NCBI GenBank assembly: GCA_032622095.1
Contig: CP136066.1
Coordinates: forward strand, 5,479,784-5,543,783
Length of the DNA stretch: 64,000 nucleotides
DNA from: Siphonodentalium dalli
Lineage: Eukaryota; Mollusca; Scaphopoda; Gadilida; Siphonodentaliidae
Direction: 5' to 3'
The translations under genes were made by a program, and so were the position numbers. This document shows, one piece after another, positions 36,373 through 48,527 of the stretch (within the stretch, counting starts at the first letter, position 1; each line of letters starts with the position of its first letter). The notes below the pieces were generated by a model. It ran no database searches. It was not told the origin of the DNA and saw only the letters and a program-made list of their open reading frames with translations.

Positions 36373-37122
36373 TCACTTGAAACAGACGTATTCAATGTTG
36401 CTATCACTAGTGTCACTAAACAAATCTGATCCTGATGATATGTCTTCTATATTGGGTCTCAACAAATCTATGACAGATTGTCCTACAGTAAAACCAGGAA
36501 GACACTGAACCTCTACTCGAAATTCCCTAACATGAAGTTCAAACCACCGGCGTTTTATATCACTGATGGCATGTAGACCATCATAAAAATGTTTGTGCAG
36601 ATATCGCTTTGAAACACGCTTTTCTTGATATCGCTGACCGCAAACTGATACCACGAAAGAGAGTCGTTTTTAACTGAGAAACTGTATCATTAATTTCTAT
36701 TTTCCACTGTCTCAAATCGTTCTCAGTGTATCCATGTTCAGATATGTTGATGCCATTGTTATTGTAATAGTCGCCAAAGAAACAAGTTGGTATTGATATA
36801 AATCTTACCAAAGCAGATGGAATATGTGACTTAATTCGAGATTCAAAACGTTGCAGCTTCTCAAAAACTGTATTAGCTGTAACCTGTAACTCTCTGTCCA
36901 GCAAATCATTAATGCCTGCACAAATTTTATAGTTACAGGAGTATCAACTGTAATGTTCCAGTTGTCAATCCTCTTACAAACGTTTTCAGTCAGATCATCC
37001 ACCTTAGAACTTCTTTGAAGGTCATATTTTATATGGAGATCCTTTGGTTGTGCATATCGGTCAAAATTATTGGCTCGAGAATCTGCTGCCAAAAGACACA
37101 TTTCAAGGTTCGACATTGCCAA
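36373..37122 (-). pseudogene. Unknown ORF between the 5' LTR and gag
   Basis: Three overlapping minus-strand frames (37,122-36,805, 36,904-36,581, 36,654-36,373) read as one ~250-residue protein broken by two frameshifts. The first part begins MAMSNLEMCLLAADSRANNF, the last part has an acidic-serine C terminus (DISSGSDLFSDTSDSN). I recognise no domain. It could be an extended gag N terminus or an additional gene. Confidence 0.5.
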
Positions 37123-37494
37123 GAATAATTGGAACCTGGAATTCCATGATTATTAATTAGGCACAAACAAGTTAGGCACAAACAAGTCTCTGCAGGATTG
37201 AAGCAGTTATATACTGCCCAAAATTTGAATTATACTAACAAATTTCCTTCACAATTTTCATTATTTTGCCAAATTATTCTATTTAAATCAAATTATCAAC
37301 AACTACACAAGACAAACACAGATGTTGCCAATTATAATCACTATATAAGTTTTATATCGAGCGATCATATACTGCCCACCAAACTTGCCATTCAGTGATT
37401 CACAAAATTGTGTCAACAAAATATACATCTATACTGTGTTCATTCTGTCCATGGAACATTATTATGGATGGACAGATCCCACTGCTGCCACCAA

Positions 37495-37713
37495 TGTAAC
37501 GTCCTTTATCTATTAGTAACTCACCCGAATTTCGCTGGCTCTCTACACACCTCTAGCTATCTTCTTATTGCTTCCAATTTGTCCTTTTCCCTCGTTTATC
37601 TCTTTATTGCCTTCTAGAGTTGCCTCCCCCGCTCGGTTTCGTTATCAGCTCTCACAGCGTCACTAACGGTTCTCTGATTTCGCCCAATCCCCGACTCGTT
37701 ATCGCCGCTTACA
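37495..37713 (-). repeat. 5' LTR of the Ty3/gypsy element
   Basis: 219 bp; similar to the LTR at 30,530-30,813 (shared CTGGCTCTCTACACAC, CAGCGTCACTAACG, TCGCCCAAT). The internal sequence starts immediately before 37,495 with TTGGTGGCAGCAGTGG on the minus strand. Confidence 0.85.
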
Positions 37714-39300
37714 AAAAGACAGCTAATTAAACTGGTAAACTTATTATATAATACAAACGTTCATTGCATGTGTGCACGCGCGTTCGGCTCGTATCTCTTT
37801 CTGAATTTATTTGGAATAAGACTAAATATAAATACGGCCGTTTGTTGTTATTATCAGCCGTTATATTCGTTTTAATTTTTCAACAATTTTGATTAATGTA
37901 CCAAGAACACTTCGTCCTTGTGTAACTGACTGTTGTCACGGACGATGATCGAGGTCAACACAGGTCAACTCAAAAGCGGAAACATTCAAATCATTAACTG
38001 AATGCATTCGGCCCCTTCCATCGCTTTCAGCGTTCGGATTTTGGAGGTAAACATTAGTGTATTTGTTGACTTATGGACTAATAAACCAGTTCGGTATTCG
38101 AAGTACAGAGTTCGATTTTTGTAGAGGGTCCGGTTTGGAGAGGTTTCATTGCATATATATAGTGAGACATGATCTAATAAGTCAGACACGGTGGGTTGTA
38201 AAATTGTGTACATATCTCATCAATTAGCAGACCTTATGTCAGGTTTCTCTATTTTCTGATTACATTGGCATTTTAATTCAGAAGGCGGATATAAAAGACC
38301 CATGTGAAGTATGCTTAATCAGGTAATGATATTCGTCTCCAAAAGCAACTGTGTTGATAATTTGGAATATCTCTTTGATTTATCAATATTTTCCCAGCGG
38401 TCGGTTTAGATTGTAAGTCAATGATTTCTGCAGTTAAACCTGGCTAACGTAACTATAGATTTCTTTGTTTCGGCGAATATGGGGTAGTGGGTCTGAATTG
38501 GTCATTCTCGCCAGTTTTCTGTCATACAGCTACCGATGTTCCCGGAATTGCGATAATTTACCCAGGTTATGTAGACGTGCGATAGAGTTTCCCAGGCTTT
38601 TTGTGAATTGTGGTAAAGCTACCCCGGTTAATAAAACTCCACGTAGAACATACAATGATTATACCATTCATTGTTTATTGAAATGACCGGCTCTGTTGCT
38701 AACATTCAAACATTTACGGTCAATGAGATGTGCGATGGTCAGGGGTATTGTGTGTCTGACGTACAGTCAGGAGCTGCGATCGGACCCCGGGTCGATTGAC
38801 CTCGATCTTCAACATTCAAAAAGACTGCGCCAAATGGTGGTTTGGTGGGCTGACTCTGGAATGTTCGAATAGCCCGAAAGGTATGTTCGTTCTCTACAAA
38901 AGAGCAGGTCCGTCGAATGATAATGTAATAAGTGCCTATATGATATGTATGCCTCGGTGTATCGTAAAACGAGAATCCTCTCCTGCCATGTCATGTACCG
39001 GAATGGCACTATGATTCACGCATGCCTTATTCGCGGATACGTAAATGGCTGGCATGTGTGCAATAATGTGTGCAAGCCAAAGTCCACAATCGCGGGCAAC
39101 GATCCACAGGTTAATGACAACATGCTCTTTCTAAAATCCAACACCTTGGGTCCTACGTTAATAGAGATTTGATGTGAATGTGTTTACAATAGAGTTGCCG
39201 CTCAGTGGGACGTCAATTAAAGCACAGTTGAGGTGATTGTGTTTTTGCAATAGAGTTACAGCTCCTTGCAAGTCAGTTAATACACAGTTGATGTGGTGGT
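37714..39300. other. Unassigned stretch
   Basis: Open frames at 38,796-39,172 in two frames contain several cysteines but switch frame, have no clear splice borders and match no domain I know. The rest is AT-rich. I support no gene here. Confidence 0.35.
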
Positions 39301-39996
39301 TTTTACAATATAAATTATATAGTGTATATCGGTAGTGACGGTGGTGTTGTGTTTTCTCAAAAGGTACTGTATCACAAATTCAAGAAGCTGGGTGACCTTA
39401 GCATAGAAAACTTTGCGAGTGACCAGCTCAGAACATTTTCTGAGACACCGAAACGTGAAAACCAAGGGTCTAAAACATCAGGGGAAGATTCAAGAGATAT
39501 GTACAATCGATGTTAGAAATCAAATGTTGTTACGACAGGAGACTTTGAATGTCTCTCCAGATACCGTTCAGCATCAAAGAATTAAACATGGTATTTCTAT
39601 TCCAAGCAGTTTACTGTGTACATGTAAGTAAATATAAATATGAATCGAAGATACCTATCCGGAACCTCTTTTATCAATTACTTTTGATCTTATTTCGAGT
39701 TGCTGGTGTAATACAAACAACCGGGCGGTAGAGTTTACGGCAATTTTTATAACAGAAACTTCAGGCGAATTCGGTTCGTCGTAATCAATATATTTATATC
39801 TTATCAAGGCAAAATGTCATTTCGTTTCAGTTATTTTGCATGAATAAACAAATATATTATGCCTTTATAGACAAATAATATGCCCAAACTTCAGTTGTGT
39901 CATTGTGTTACTAACAAACAAGTTATTTGTAGACTTGAAATCGGGTTTTATATAATGTTGTAATTGAAGAGCGAGACTGTCTTTAAACATATATTC

Positions 39997-40575
39997 ATCA
40001 TTGACACATGACATTGTGTCTCGTTAAAGCACTAAATTACCATTGAAGGATGACATTGTGTCTCGTTAAGGCATTACATTACCATTGATGGGTGACATTG
40101 TGTCTCGTTAAGGCATTAAAGTACCATTGAAGGATGACATTGTGTCTCGTTAATGCATTAAATTACCATTGAAGGGTGACATTGTGTCTCGTTAAGGCAT
40201 TAAATTACCATTGATGGGTGACATTGTGTCTCGTTAAGGCATTACATTACCATTGATGGGTGACATTGTGTCTCGTTAAGGCATTAAATTACCATTGATG
40301 GGTGGCATTGTGTCTCGTTAAGGCACTAAATTACCATTGATGGGTGACATTGTGTCACGTTAAAGCACTAAATTACCATTGATGGGTGATATTGTGTCTC
40401 GTTAAGGCATTAAATTACCATTGATGGGTGGCATTGTGTCTCGTTAAGGCACTAAATTACCATTGATGGGTGGCATTGTGTCTCGTTAAGGCACTGAATT
40501 ACCATTGATGGGTGGCATTGTGCCTCGTTAAAGCACTAAATTACCATTGATGGGTGACATTGTGTCTCTTCAAAG
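39997..40575. repeat. 42-bp satellite, about 14 units
   Basis: Consensus core CATTGATGGGTGACATTGTG followed by TCTCGTTAAGGCATTAAATT AC. Units are regular at 42 bp and diverge by one to three bases. Confidence 0.95.
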
Positions 40576-41380
40576 CACTAACATATCTTACAATATTACA
40601 GGACCTAAATATTCACGTTAATATATTAATTGAATTGAAATAAAGAATGTACGCCCATTTATCAACTATATTTGAGTGGCGACATTCAATGTAATCCAAT
40701 CTCCTTGCAAACAAAAAACAAAAACTGAGACACAAGTTTCCGTGTAACATTGATATTTGTATTATTGAATCATACAGTATATTAAGTGATATTTGTATTT
40801 TTGAATCATATAATTATGTGATAGTTGTAGTGTTGAATCATACATTTATGTCATTGTTGTCTTTTTGAATCATATTTATCTGATAGTTGAAATATGAATC
40901 ATATATTTGTGATAATGGATCGTCCGAATTCAGTTTGACTGATATATCCGATGGTGTTGATTGTAGGTGGTGATTTCTAAAAAGGTACTGCAGCACGATT
41001 TCGAAAATCTAGTTGAATTATCATAGTAAATAGTGCGACTGACCAGTTCAGCAGCAGCATTTTGTGAGACGATAACATTTGAAATAATACAAACAACTAT
41101 TCGGGACAATTAGTGGTATGAATTGTTTTGGAACAGAAACTTCTGCGACATTCGTATCTTAGTAATCGGGAAAACCCAACATGCCATTTCGATTCAGTTA
41201 TTTAACATGAGTATAAACCACTGTATAGACAAAAAACATACACAGTCTTCTGCTTTGTCTTATTATTGCTGTGTTATTCCCAGAACAAATTATATGTAGT
41301 CTGGAAATCGGGTTTTATGAAAATGATGTTGTTTTAATTAAGGCCGAGGGAAAAGATAGACCATCGGTAAATATATTAAA

Positions 41381-41635
41381 CATTGATGGGCGACATCGTA
41401 TCTCTCTAATATATCTATCATTGATGGGCGACATTGTATCTCTCTAATATATCCATCATTGATGGGCGACATCGTATCTCTCTAATATATCCATCATTGA
41501 TGGGCGACATCGTATCTCTCTAATATATCCATCATTGATGGGCGACATCGTATCTCTCTAATATATCCATCATTGATGGGCGACATCGTATCTCTCTAAT
41601 ATATCCATCATTGATGGGCGACATCGTATCCCTAT
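41381..41635. repeat. 38-bp satellite, about seven units
   Basis: Near-identical units beginning CATTGATGGGCGACATCGTA and continuing TCTCTCTAATATATCCAT. The first half matches the 42-bp satellite; the second half differs. Confidence 0.95.
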
Positions 41636-42435
41636 TAATCACTAACTCGGCATACAATATTGCAGGAGCTTAATCTTCAAATTAATAGATTAATTGAAAC
41701 CGTATATCACATTAAGTGACTCGTGTTCTCTATCCATGAAATCGAACACAAAACGCTTTGCACCATCGTGAAATATTCGAGTGGAGAAATTTCCTTAAAT
41801 CCAATTTCATAATTCAAAACAAATGCGGCACAGATGTTGGTGTAACATTATATTTTGAAACATTTGTCTGAACTGTTTTATCATATCTCTTGCATTGATA
41901 ACACGAAAGGGCAATAAATATACAATGTCATCATAGAATACAACTATATTAGTAATAGCTGGATTTGTGATATGCCATGCATGCAGTCCCGTTGGTGTGT
42001 CGTTTTGTGGCGTATATACCGGTGATCATATTACCAGGGTTCTGTACACTAACTCTGGTTATTAATGGGACCATCTCCGTTGTACATGCAACATAATATA
42101 TGCAACAAATGAATGAATGAATGAAACAGCGGATACAAACCTGTCGATAGTTTATAAAGGCAATGTTTAGAACTGAAACTTAAGGTGCATTCATTTAGTA
42201 GTAATCAAGATAATGATATCGTGTTAGCACTCTACATCAAGGACAAATACCATTTCAAATAAGTTACATCGCATGAATAAACCACCCTATTGCGCCGTGA
42301 TAGACAAATAATATCCAAATCTTCAGTAATGTCTTTGTGACTCACTGAAAAGTTATTTGTAGACTTGAAATCGGGTTTTATGTTCAAGCAGTTGTTGTAA
42401 TTGAAGAGATAGACTATATTTAAACGTATATTCAT

Positions 42436-42550
42436 CATTGATTGGTGACATTGCCTCTTTAGAGCACTAAATTATCATTGATTGGTGACATTGTCTCTTT
42501 AGAGCACTAAATTATCATTGATGTGTGACATTGTGTCCCTTCAAAGCACT
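42436..42550. repeat. 40-bp satellite, about 2.6 units
   Basis: Units begin CATTGATTGGTGACATTG and continue TCTCTTTAGAGCACTAAATTAT. Related to the 42-bp satellite. Confidence 0.9.
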
Positions 42551-44855
42551 AACTTAGCTTACAATATTGAACGAGCTCAATCTTCACGTTAATATATTAA
42601 TTAAAAACGTAGATAACATGAAATGCATGTACGCTCATTTATGAACAATATTTGAGTGGCGAAATTCAATTTCTTACAAATAAACAGAACACCAGACACA
42701 AATTTCCGTGTAACATTGATATTTTTCTAATCATATATATTTAGGTGATATTTGTATTTTTGAATCATATAATTGAGTGATAGTCGTATTGTTTAATCAT
42801 ACTATTATGTCATTTTGCCTTTTTGAATCATATTTATCTGATTGTTGAAATTTTGAATCATATATATGTGACAATTGATCGTCGGATTTCAGTAGCACAA
42901 TTTCGAGAATCTAGTTGACTTTATCATCGTTAACAGCGCGAGTGACCAGTTCAGCAGCAGCAATGTGAGACGCTGAAATTTGAAATAATACAATAATAAT
43001 AACCTTTCGAGACAATTTTACGGGCATGTTGTTGGAACAGAAACTTCAGCCACATTCGTATCTTAGCAATCGGAGAACTCAACATGCCATTTCGATTCAG
43101 TTATTTAACAGGAGTAATACGACCATACGCTAGCGCAATAACGAACCAAAGCTAAACCACCCACACGAGGGTAGCTGTAGCTTTTAACTAATTTTTTTAT
43201 CGAAATTAGTTTATAGATTCCGTTGTATTCACACCAAAATAAGATTCACATAAAACCTGTGTCCTGGGGTGATTATCAGTAATTACACACCGTTGGCGCT
43301 GGGTGAGCGCTGCGGCTGAGATACTGTATGGAGAAGAGTGTCCATTTCATAGCTGTTCATTTCATTCATAAGATGTCACCGTGTCGATTTCCGTGATCGA
43401 CATTTAGACAGTGCTTTCTCGGCGCAAGTGACATACATTAGTTTGGAATCATACTGGATGTCGGTCATGTAAATTATCCATATTTAGAAACCCCGTAACG
43501 ACATGCTACCAGGAGTTCCTCGCGCATCTTGAAATCAGTTTAAATATACCTTCGGTCGGACGTTCATTTGTAATAATGGATTTCAGTTTGACTGATATAT
43601 GTGGTGGTGGTGATTTTTGAAAGGTACTCTATCACGATTTCGAGTATCTGGTTGGCTTTATCATAGCAAACAGAGTGGGTGACAGTTCAGCAGCAGCATT
43701 TTGTGAGACGCTAAAACTTGAAAACCAAGGGACCAAACAATCAGGGGAAACATCAACAGTTATGTACAATCGATGTTAGAAAATCAAAGACGTTTAAAGT
43801 CTCTACACAATCCGTTAGCATGAAGTAATTAAGCTCAATTATCTCTTCCTCTGTGTTCACGATGCCGTGAGAAAATTGCGCAAATTGCGAAAGAAAAACA
43901 AAACTGGCTCAACAAAATGTGCTAGCGGCTAAAGAAAGTGGCTCAAAGAATTTTGGAGTGTGCCTCTTAAATTAACTGCCGTCGGACATATTAAGTTTAA
44001 CACTCAGGCAACAATATCCCGCCACGAGACAGTCTGAATGAAATCACTCGCTGTAATAATGTGCTTTGTCATAAACCATATATGTAGAATGTATTTCCCA
44101 AAATGGCCGCCAAAATGGACAAAATCAAATGAAATTTACAGTTTGTGCAAAATTGAAGAGCTATTCCTACACGAGTAAACAAACTCTCGAATTATGCGAG
44201 GAAGAATGATTGCAGAGTATGAAAGAAACTTTTGATTAGAGATGTATGAATTATCTCTAATGTATCTCACGAGAGAGCAAGCGAAACCAGGGTCTTATGA
44301 AACAGTTAAATCTTGACTTTTGTGCCCCAAGAAACGGAAACATAACGCAGTGTTTTCAATTTCGATACAGAAAAAAGATTTTCATGTAACATTGATAGTT
44401 GTATTTTTAGTCATCTATTTAAGTGACAGTTGTACTCTTTAATTATATGTTAATGTGATAGTTCTATTGTTGAATCATGTATTTGTGTTATTGTTGTCTT
44501 TTTGAATAATAAATGTATGTGATAGTTGTATTTTTGAATAATAAATTTATGTGATAGTTGCATTTTTATTATGACTCTTGCATTCAATACAAAAAAGCGG
44601 CATATATTCGACTACATTTGTTAAATTCAGGATGTGCCAGACCTGTTCATATGTCGCTTCTGTGGCGTATCTGTGATCATATTAAAGTTGTTCAATCTAT
44701 AAACGAAAATTATATCAAGAATGTAAATCAATCTCACGGTTAGTGACCGGATATCTAGAAATTTAACGCGGCCTATATAATAAGTATATTACACTGAGAC
44801 TGGACCACGATTGTCGTCTCTAAATAGTGTCATACGCGAGAAGTCTATAAATAGT

Positions 44856-45943
44856 ATACAGTTGTCGCCCGTTGTGGAGGGAGACATTGAGATATGTCAC
44901 CCGCTCGAGAACGGAATGTCTCCTGAGGAGCGAAGCTCCGATGGAGACATTCCGTTCTCGAGCGGGTGACAAATCTCAATGTCTCCCGAGAAGAAGGGCA
45001 ACAACTGTTTTGTTATCCGATTATACCACAGAAAATATCCTTGCCATCCACTCGCACGATGTTGCACTGAGTCATGCATGAGTGATTTCTTTCCCGATTA
45101 TGTATATTTTCAGTAACTACTTATCGTCCCATAGGATTTCTGTTCCATAAACGATAGTCAAGCTTTTAAGCATTTGATAATCCGCGTTTATTTACGATCA
45201 TGTTGGTGGTCAAATCGTCAATATCCGTCCATGCAATGTTAACCAATAAGCCTTATAGGTATGTTCTCGTCTTCTGTAAGGCATATTCAATGTCGTCTTG
45301 TGCGCGCAATTTACTCGCGATGTTCATTTCATAACGGTCTTCCCCGAAAGCTATTGGGAAGTTGTCAATTTCATTAATGTACATTCATATGTGTCAGTGC
45401 TCATGGCGATCCTCACATAAAATACTTCTATGATCACATTGCAGACATCGCGGAAGATACGCGTACAGTACCATTCATTCGCGACAAACGTATGCATTAC
45501 GTTGTCTACCAGCGAACATTTATAACCAACCAACCTAAAGGGATCCTCTCTTTCAATCTTGCATCATAATGTCAACATGAAAAAATTGAATCACCGAGAT
45601 GTTGTGATATAAAAAGTAAATAATAACGCTTGTCCGATAAAAGTATCAACTTAAAACTTAAGAATGTTAGTGTTCACTAAATATATGCAAATTAGCAAAC
45701 ACCACAACTGGTGTGTTTTGCGAATACGTGGGGTATATAAGATCTATGATTTGTTAGTACGTTGTAGTGATGCGAAGTAGATGAGTTACTGCAGTGTGTT
45801 TGGCGATATTCTTGCAATATAACATCAGGCGGGCGACAAAAACGATGTCTCCCGGGTCAGCGGGCGACAGTGTGATTTGTCGCCCGGCACGTGACAGCAT
45901 ATGGGCCAATCAGAAGGGTGGAAAATATGGAGGAGGATAACAA
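44856..45943. mobile_element. 1.09-kb insertion private to copy 2
   Basis: Copy 1 reads ATAAATAGTGCCATATGCG without interruption at 151-169; here ~1,088 bp separate the halves. The left edge reads TGTCGCCCGTTGTGGAGGG then GAGACATTG, and the right part has the inverse arrangement (GATGTCTCCCGGG, then GGGCGACA, ending near 45,885), so degenerate inverted ends are visible. No ORF of substance lies inside. A non-autonomous transposon is the best reading; the ~60 bp beyond the right motif is unexplained. Confidence 0.65.
44879..44987. repeat. 45-bp hairpin with GGAGCGAAGCTCC apex
   Basis: Arms 44,879-44,923 and 44,943-44,987 pair with one mismatch; the loop contains GGAGCGAAGCTCC, itself a GC-GAA-GC mini-hairpin. 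It lies ~23 bp inside the left edge of the insertion private to copy 2. Confidence 0.95.
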
Positions 45944-45944
45944 T

Positions 45945-46690
45945 GCCATATGCGAAAAGTCTATACGATTCATATAATTATGTAAACAACACCATATGCG
46001 TTTTGGCTACAAACAGTGGCATATGCGTTATGTCTAAATCAGTGTCATGCGCTTCGTGACTGTACAATGTAACATCTTTAAACAGTGCAATACGCTATGT
46101 GTATGTAAATGTGGTATACACGTCATGTTTGTAAACAGTGCCATACACGTCATGTCCGTAACAGTGCAATACGTTGCATGTCTATAAACACTGACATAGG
46201 CGGCATGTGTGTAGAGAGTATCGTACGCTTCATGTATGTAAACAGTGCCATACATGTCATGTCTGTAACAGTACCACACGCGCGTTATGTCTATAAACAG
46301 TGGCATACCCGGCATGTATGTAGACAGTATCGTACGATTCATGTATGTAAACAGTGCCATACGTGTCATGTATGTAGACAGTATCGTACGCTTCATGTAT
46401 GTAAACAGTGCCATTCATGTCATGTATGTAACAGTACCATACGCGCGTTATGTCTATAAACAGTGGCATACGCGGCATGTATGTAGGCAGTATCGTACGC
46501 TTCATGTATTTAAACAGTGGCATACATGTCATGTATGTAACAGTACCATACGCACGTTATGTCTATAAACAGTGGCTTACGCGGCATGTATGTAGACAGT
46601 ATCGTATGCTTCATGTATGTAAACAGTGCCATACGTGTCGTGTCTGTAACAGTACCATACGCGCGTTATGACTATAAACAGTGCATCATG
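45945..46690. repeat. ~28-bp minisatellite, copy 2
   Basis: Counterpart of 175-728, about two hundred bases longer, with additional cycles of the ~110-bp higher-order unit. Confidence 0.9.
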
Positions 46691-47044
46691 GAGGGCGATG
46701 AACATTTCATCTTCCAACGTCCTCGTTATAATGTTCAACGAATATCTTATAAGTTTATAATAAAATCGAATCATACCAAATTTCTCAGAACTTGACGCTA
46801 ACATCAAACAATATTTCATTTTTAAGACGAAATCCGCATCACTTGAATCTGAATTACGCTCCGTGAGAACCTAATTCGACTCACCAAGAGTACGCTTTTA
46901 ATAATGTGTTGTCGTCGTAACGGCTGTAGGTCAACTATGGCCTTATTTCAAAATAAAATAAGTCAAATATGAATTACGTGAATATTTAGGTTCAAAATGA
47001 ACCTATGTGTACGAAGATATGTTGGTTTATAAGGAAGCGAGGGT

Positions 47045-47925
47045 TATCAGAAATTAGCGTCCCTCGCCAGCCCAGTTTCGCTAGCCCAATAACATCACTC
47101 GTTAGCCTAATAACGTCTCTCGATAGCCCATGTATGTTCAATGACAATATTTTCCTTCGATAGTCCAAAAACGACCCTCGCTATCCCATGTATGCTGAAT
47201 GACACTGACGTCCCTCGCTAGCCCATGTACGTGGAATGACACTAACGTCCATCGATAGCCCATGTATGTTGAATGACAATAACGTCATTCGCTAGTCCAA
47301 TAACGTCCATCGCTAGCCCAGGCGCATTGAATGACAATACAGTCCCTCGCTGGCCAAATAATGCCCCATCCCTAGCCCATGTATGTTGAATGACAATAAC
47401 ACCCATCGCTATCCCATGGGTGTTGAATGACACTAACGCCCCTCGCTGGCCCATGTATATATGTTGCATGACAATAACGTCCCTCGCTAGCCCAACAACG
47501 TCCCTCGCTAACCAAATACCTCCTCGCTAGCCCAATAACGTCACTCGCTAGCCTAATATCGTCCATCGCTAGCCCATGCATGTTGAATGACAATAACGAC
47601 CCTCACTACCCATGTACGTTGAATGACAAAAACGTCCTTTGCTACTCCGTGCATGTTAGATGACAGTGACGTCTCTCACTACCCCATGTATGTCGGGTGA
47701 TACTAACGTTCATCACTACCCCATGCTTATTATGTGATAATAAAGTCCCTCATTAGCCCATGTATGTTGAATGACAATAACGTCCAACACAAGCCCATGC
47801 ATGTTGGATGACAATAACGTCCCTCGCTAGCCCAATGACGTAATTCGCTAGCTCATGCATGTTGAATGACAATAACGTCCCTCGCTAGACCAATAACGTC
47901 AGTCGTTATCCCATGCATGTTGCAT
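47045..47925. repeat. ~37-bp minisatellite, copy 2
   Basis: Counterpart of 1,085-1,990, with scattered substitutions and unit indels. Confidence 0.9.
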
Positions 47926-48433
47926 ATTAACTGCTATATCATCTATTGTTCTGTGTATGCTTTTATATCAAGTGTAGATTGTTACATTAGTTTGAATGTT
48001 TGTTTTATTTCCTTTATTTGTATATGAATTGCCATACCTAATTGTATTTTTGATCTTGTATTAAACATATCTCTACTGACTTTAACTAATTTGCTAGAGC
48101 TCCAGTTGACTGGTCTCCCTGACTCATAATTATTTTACACCCGGAATCTTACAGGGAAAATATATCTTTAAATCGTTAAACATCTCACTACAGATTGTGA
48201 TAAGAACTGATAATTGGACGATGTTCGCGTGAAACAATGAACACATCATATAGAGTCAAACAGTGTCATGTTACTACGATTTACGATTTTTTTGGTTTGA
48301 ACACGGAACCAACCAAGTCAACGACATTTATTAAGTGCGCGCTCAAATAAATATATATCATGCGCTGCAGAGTCACCAGAGTCGACACACGATAGCTAGC
48401 TATCAATGTTCATTAAGGAAGCAATTTCGTCAG

Positions 48434-48527
48434 TTTTGAGATGGAAACCTATTATTATACTGTGCTTTGAGATGGAAACCTATTATTATACTGTGCTTTG
48501 AGATGGAAACCTATTATTATACTGTGC
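48434..48527. repeat. 31-bp minisatellite, three units
   Basis: Three copies of the unit present four times at 2,506-2,630. Confidence 0.95.

Larger units (their letters stand above)
30530..37713 (-). mobile_element. Decayed Ty3/gypsy LTR retrotransposon
   Basis: An element of ~7.2 kb reads on the minus strand between two similar LTRs at 30,530-30,813 and 37,495-37,713, both with TGTAA...TTACA ends. The four bases AAAA flank both sides (30,526-30,529 and 37,714-37,717), a possible target duplication. In minus-strand order: an unknown ORF, gag, protease, reverse transcriptase, RNase H, integrase. This gene order is that of Ty3/gypsy. Just inside the downstream LTR is a purine-rich GGTGGAAGGTG, the likely polypurine tract. 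Inside the upstream LTR lies TTGGTGGCAGCAGTGGGAT, the likely primer-site region. Many stops and frameshifts make it inactive, and a MITE fragment interrupts it at 34,636-34,882. Confidence 0.9.
39300..44570. repeat. Array of degenerate ~1-1.5 kb units with nested satellites
   Basis: A landmark of the type GGTGGTGATTTTT, AAAGGTACT, then CAGTTCAGCAGCAGCA, TTTGTGAGAC recurs near 39,340, 40,970, 42,930 and 43,605. After it usually come a run of CATTGATGGGTGACATTGT satellite and then TGATAGTTGTATTTTTGAAT microrepeats (40,745-40,920, 42,715-42,880, 44,380-44,575). The fourth unit lacks the satellite. No coding frame is conserved between units. Confidence 0.8.

Noticed and set aside
38796-39172. Cysteine-containing frames as a further extracellular module
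   Set aside because: The two halves are in different frames without splice borders, and the cysteine pattern matches no module I know.
39997-40575. CRISPR-like regular array
   Set aside because: Units are contiguous tandem repeats without unique spacers, in eukaryotic sequence; it is a satellite.
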